From an uncultured bacterium (GTDB taxonomy: Bacteria; Bacillota; Clostridia; Oscillospirales; Acutalibacteraceae): a stretch of DNA of 24,197 nucleotides. The notes beneath the pieces were generated by a model that was not told where the DNA came from, ran no database searches, and saw only the letters and a program-made list of their open reading frames with translations. The DNA lies in NCBI GenBank assembly GCA_934875675.1, contig CAKXIK010000035.1, positions 1-24,197 of the forward strand, given 5' to 3'. Made by a program: the position numbers and the translations under genes. This document shows, one piece after another, positions 22,401-24,197 of this stretch; position 1 is the stretch's first letter; every line of letters starts with the position of its first letter.

Positions 22401-23740
22401 TCACTGGCGGTGAAGTGGACGCAATGGGCGAAACCGACGTCAAGATTTATCAAAACGACGGCACCCTGCTGGATGCAGGCAAAGCAAAAATGTATTTGAA
22501 GGGGCACAACGGCGTGACAAACACCTCTTCCGACGCAACAATGAAGGGAATTGTCGGCAATGCTGTCCTCTGGTCGTCTCTGGGAAACCGTGATGCCCTG
22601 ATGAGCGGTTCGAGTTATACCGCCTGGGCAGATTTGTGGTTTACACCCGGTTCCTCCTACCGCGGCGGAACCGGCACGAATGTCAACCATTATATGCTCA
22701 ACCCCACCGGCAGAGACAATGGTGTCCGCTTTGTTGCTTATGGAAATGCGCATCCTGACACGCAAAACGGCGCAGGCATTACCTCCAAGACGATCGCTAC
22801 CTCGCCGCTGTTCAAGCTTAATCCAGAGGATATTGTCTTTGCCTCTAAAATTCTTCCGGAAACCTATGGCAATCCCATGACAACACAAGCGGTGCAAGAC
22901 CGGTATGAAGCTTATAACTACAAATTGACCGTAAAGGATGCTTCGCTGAATCTTTCACTGCAAAGCAATGCATCTGAATTTGCCGTGAAACCGGGTGACA
23001 GCCTTCCGCTGCAGGTTAAGACCACCGTGAAGGATTTGTCCGGCAAAACAGTTGTTTACAAAATCGTTGACCGGGATAACTGGCTTTGTGGCTATGGCGT
23101 TCTTCCGCTGAACTCCGCTGAGCAAGAAATTTCGATTCCGACGGTCAACCTTTGGAAATCCATGTCGTCCACGAATGCGAACTTCTCTCTGAAGGAACAG
23201 AAATACACCGTCTACCTTTGGGAACAGGAAAACCATGAATTCCAGTCCCACAGCGCATCTGACCCGATTGTGTTCACAATGAATGTCTCGTCCGCAAGCG
23301 TTCCTGTCGTGCATCAAATCTCGGTTCTGAACACGACAGATGACCACGGAATCGTATCCGTCGGTGCAGAACAAGCTGCCGAGGGTGCAGAGATTTCTTT
23401 GCAATCTCAGGCTGCAACCGGCTACCACTTTGTCCGTTGGGAAGTGCTTGCCGCAGGCGAAACTTTGGAGGTTGTGAATAATTCGTTCATCATGCCGGGC
23501 TGTGATGTATCGATTCGGGCCATTTTTGAAAAAGATTCTTCCTCATCGGGAAGCCATCCCGAAGGAGACACCTCTTCCACAGAGAGCACGCCCTCAGGCA
23601 CTGCCTCTTCCTCTCAACAGGGAAATCTCCCGTCTACCGGAGATTCGGGAATTCTGTTCCCAGTATTAGTGCTCATGATTTTCTTTGCAGCCATATTAAC
23701 CTTGACAGCAATCAAACAAAAAGCACGCGGCACAAAATAA
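19472..23740 (+). CDS. Wall-anchored multidomain GH16 glycan hydrolase with tandem CBM9-like domains
   Basis: A 1,422-residue secreted protein. Signal peptide MKKSKSRLLSLVLSVTLLFA ends near TAFA-GE. Two tandem CBM9-like sugar-binding domains (about 37-235 and 280-489) share NANGVI and EGNFGSG blocks. A BIG2-type Ig-like domain lies at about 506-586. The GH16 catalytic domain (about 617-865) has the signature ELDIFE with E745 (nucleophile), D747 and E750 (acid/base). A region at about 905-1130 (WENSALRTYLN) resembles DUF6273-type domains. An Ig-like part and an InlB B-repeat-like domain (about 1280-1355) follow, then a Ser/Thr linker and the sortase motif LPSTG (1386-1390) with membrane helix and KQKARGTK tail. 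GH16 enzymes cut beta-1,3/1,4-glucans or galactans; the substrate is open. GAGGAG is only 1 nt before the ATG and AAAGGAA is 14 nt away, so initiation may be weak. Confidence 0.93.
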   Translation: MKKSKSRLLSLVLSVTLLFAQMLPATAFAGETTASATPSYSGNYTTSAGLDSNGFISDEVWNKINWTSMPYSSNTEAISSQFKLVRVGNAYYFLIDVTTNNLDNIQAYSLDKTTASNFWNQDCVEIFLNEKPDTVYGATEIGQGTEAYRHIRVNANGVISEGNFGSGILAVTENTAKVNKTATGFLYQVKLTSKTCTAAQAAESDRRLGVELFAYNTANGGAWNYWAIDRATEAANKNWGNVAPSVTTAKFGLISVNATAITVDDSGVKKLNGNDAASNGVNLQTARVDSSVWDQIAWENMPYSSDASKISSRFKMVRIDNVYYFMVDVTTSNRDNIKAYSAEQTTASNFWDQDCVELFLNENPDTVFGTTQIAQNPAAYRHIRINANGVIGEGNFGSGDPKVTENYAVVTPTENGFLYEIAVRSATKSAAETAAANNQIGLEVFAYNTAGAWNYWAIDRASAAADKSWGEKAPSVTTKYFGLVTTNANHLAVNSSVNAGQTSPNPTAVILNSDTMKLKEGTSQKLAVQIQPFLANPSLSYHSSDTSVATIGTDGTIQALKGGSTTITVTAAGGKTASCELTVEALFVVPGTPDYIGKTETTDYTPPESIKIGDRSYTLKFFDDFDGTTLDTTKWDYMPEWQTKEGYYQDDAVSVADGKLVLTQYVSKDVDAKKAAQLAAKNLPTDYYLGGAGLETKGLFTQTYGYYEISMKIPYTQGYWAAFWLLNDSVDYSSNSDENGKLGCELDIFEAFPNLFPKVHTTNHFSAQSVGVATNALDFYDSYHTISCEWNLDDYVIYIDGKQVASMKSAAEANNKMMEICQNPLYMCITTEFGVGSKVDMEKVKWLNDTYGIIDKVYVDYVRAYALDDALNANNRVDVEGSGYEMLQDISSGIYYGEVKHPTSTTTKEEESKPVLWNIEGMEGLTTSSDADHLVLSSPYVLDFKQFDPQNNVWENSALRTYLNSTTEGNFLAPSNFTGGEVDAMGETDVKIYQNDGTLLDAGKAKMYLKGHNGVTNTSSDATMKGIVGNAVLWSSLGNRDALMSGSSYTAWADLWFTPGSSYRGGTGTNVNHYMLNPTGRDNGVRFVAYGNAHPDTQNGAGITSKTIATSPLFKLNPEDIVFASKILPETYGNPMTTQAVQDRYEAYNYKLTVKDASLNLSLQSNASEFAVKPGDSLPLQVKTTVKDLSGKTVVYKIVDRDNWLCGYGVLPLNSAEQEISIPTVNLWKSMSSTNANFSLKEQKYTVYLWEQENHEFQSHSASDPIVFTMNVSSASVPVVHQISVLNTTDDHGIVSVGAEQAAEGAEISLQSQAATGYHFVRWEVLAAGETLEVVNNSFIMPGCDVSIRAIFEKDSSSSGSHPEGDTSSTESTPSGTASSSQQGNLPSTGDSGILFPVLVLMIFFAAILTLTAIKQKARGTK

Positions 23741-23752
23741 AACTGATTTACG

Positions 23753-23789
23753 CGCACCGGATGAGCCAAACATCCGGTGCGTCTTTTTT
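23753..23789 (+). terminator. Intrinsic terminator of the GH16 gene
   Basis: A perfect 11-bp stem, CGCACCGGATG (23753-23763) and CATCCGGTGCG (23771-23781), with a 7-nt loop, followed by a six-T run (23784-23789). It begins 12 nt after the stop codon. This is the clearest terminator in the window. Confidence 0.92.
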
Positions 23790-23902
23790 GGGCTGCCAAA
23801 ACGTCTGCCAGCCAACAGAAAAAGCAAGCAGGTCAAAATAATGCTATTTTCGGTCAAAGCGTTGTCTGGAAAATTTTTCGGGTTGTAATAAGATATAGTT
23901 GT

Positions 23903-23915
23903 AGCTCAAGGAGCT
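23903..23915 (+). other. Short dyad upstream of the ferredoxin gene
   Basis: AGCTC-AAG-GAGCT, extendable by a T-G and a G-C pair, lies about 33 bp before the ferredoxin start. In the same 158-bp spacer GGTCAAA occurs twice (23831-23837 and 23852-23858), 21 bp apart. No convincing -35/-10 pair was found. Confidence 0.3.
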
Positions 23916-23947
23916 GCATAATACCTGCGAACGAAAGGTGGAGCAAC

Positions 23948-24127
23948 ATGAAAAAATATGAGGTTTCCCAAGGCTGCACTCTTTGTGGCATGTGCCTTTA
24001 TGAATGCCCCAGAATGGCGATTACCATGACAAAAAACGGTGCTGTAATTGATTCGCAAAAATGCATCGGATGCGGAAAATGCAAAATGAACTGTGCCTCG
24101 GAAGCAATTGTTGAAACAACGAAATGA
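23948..24127 (+). CDS. 2[4Fe-4S] ferredoxin-type protein
   Basis: A 59-residue iron-sulfur protein with two complete cluster motifs: C10-TL-C13-GM-C16-LYE-C20-P and C39-IG-C42-GK-C45-KMN-C49. The size and layout are those of clostridial-type two-cluster ferredoxins, low-potential electron carriers in the cytoplasm. The ATG at 23948 is chosen, with AAGGTGGAG just upstream; a longer frame to 23777 overlaps the terminator and lacks a site. It is followed after 14 nt by the next gene, so it probably delivers electrons to that gene's product (inference). Confidence 0.93.
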   Translation: MKKYEVSQGCTLCGMCLYECPRMAITMTKNGAVIDSQKCIGCGKCKMNCASEAIVETTK

Positions 24128-24141
24128 AGGAGAGATTTAAA

Positions 24142-24197
24142 ATGATTTCATTTGAAAACGGTCTTGGAGATATGCCGGTATACGGTGAATATGACGT
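24142..24197 (+). CDS. Start of a downstream gene, possibly FAD-dependent oxidoreductase (partial)
   Basis: ATG at 24142, with AAGGAGAG about 8 nt upstream, opens a frame that leaves the window after 18 full codons: MISFENGLGDMPVYGEYD. In FAD-dependent oxidoreductases a segment like PVYGEYD often comes right before the VVVVGGG nucleotide-binding loop, so this is a plausible guess. The diagnostic glycines lie outside the window. Coupling to the ferredoxin gene supports a redox role. Confidence 0.45.
   Translation, partial: MISFENGLGDMPVYGEYD

Noticed and set aside
1..24197. CRISPR arrays, tRNA or rRNA genes, prophage or defence genes
   Set aside because: No regularly spaced repeats, cloverleaf-like sequences or related protein motifs were seen anywhere in the window.

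Overview
The window looks like a piece of a low-to-mid GC Firmicutes genome, most likely a class Clostridia gut or anaerobic polysaccharide degrader. The signs are strong AGGAGG-type ribosome binding sites, some TTG and GTG starts, an LPXTG wall-anchored protein, two-transmembrane AraC-type sensors beside an LplABC-type sugar importer, a clostridial-style feo operon with a small Cys-rich protein, and a two-cluster ferredoxin. The species call is inference; there is no rRNA or phylogenetic marker here.

Layout, left to right. (1) 1-236: the 3' end of an IS3-family transposase, its terminator hairpin and the probable right terminal repeat. (2) 278-3420: two Gfo/Idh/MocA oxidoreductases on the minus strand, divergent from an AraC-type regulator. 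(3) 3464-6860: an iron(II) uptake operon on the minus strand (feoA-feoA-feoB-Cys-rich protein). Its main promoter carries several DtxR/IdeR-like TTAG...CTAA dyads, and a second promoter/operator of the same geometry lies directly before feoB. (4) 6996-13989: a minus-strand sugar-uptake block. The order of transcription is LplB-like permease, LplC-like permease, lipoprotein binding protein, then (after a terminator next to the ribosome binding site) a membrane-spanning AraC sensor-regulator and a PocR-domain AraC regulator. No ABC ATPase is encoded. (5) 14276-18781: two carbohydrate-active enzymes on the minus strand, a GH65 phosphorylase-type protein and a DUF4838 protein whose reading frame is cut by an in-frame TGA. 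(6) 18782-19471: a 690-bp divergent intergenic region with a diverged duplicated segment, an 11-bp inverted repeat and a long leader. (7) 19472-23740: a 1,422-residue secreted, sortase-anchored GH16 enzyme with two tandem CBM9-like domains, an Ig-like domain and C-terminal accessory domains. (8) 23948-24197: a small 2[4Fe-4S] ferredoxin and the start of a following gene, possibly an FAD-dependent oxidoreductase.

How the parts may work together (inference): the wall-anchored GH16 enzyme would cut an extracellular polysaccharide. The LplABC-type importer would bring in oligosaccharides, using an ATPase encoded elsewhere. The DUF4838 and GH65 enzymes would process them in the cytoplasm, and the two AraC-type proteins would sense substrate outside and inside the cell. 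The Gfo/Idh/MocA pair could act on released or modified sugars under its own AraC regulator. GH65 enzymes act on alpha-glycosides whereas GH16 enzymes act on beta-linked glycans, so the substrate is not obvious. The most noteworthy observations are the in-frame TGA in the DUF4838 gene, the matched iron-box promoters of feo, the terminator abutting the ribosome binding site of the membrane regulator, and the duplicated element between the GH65 and GH16 genes.
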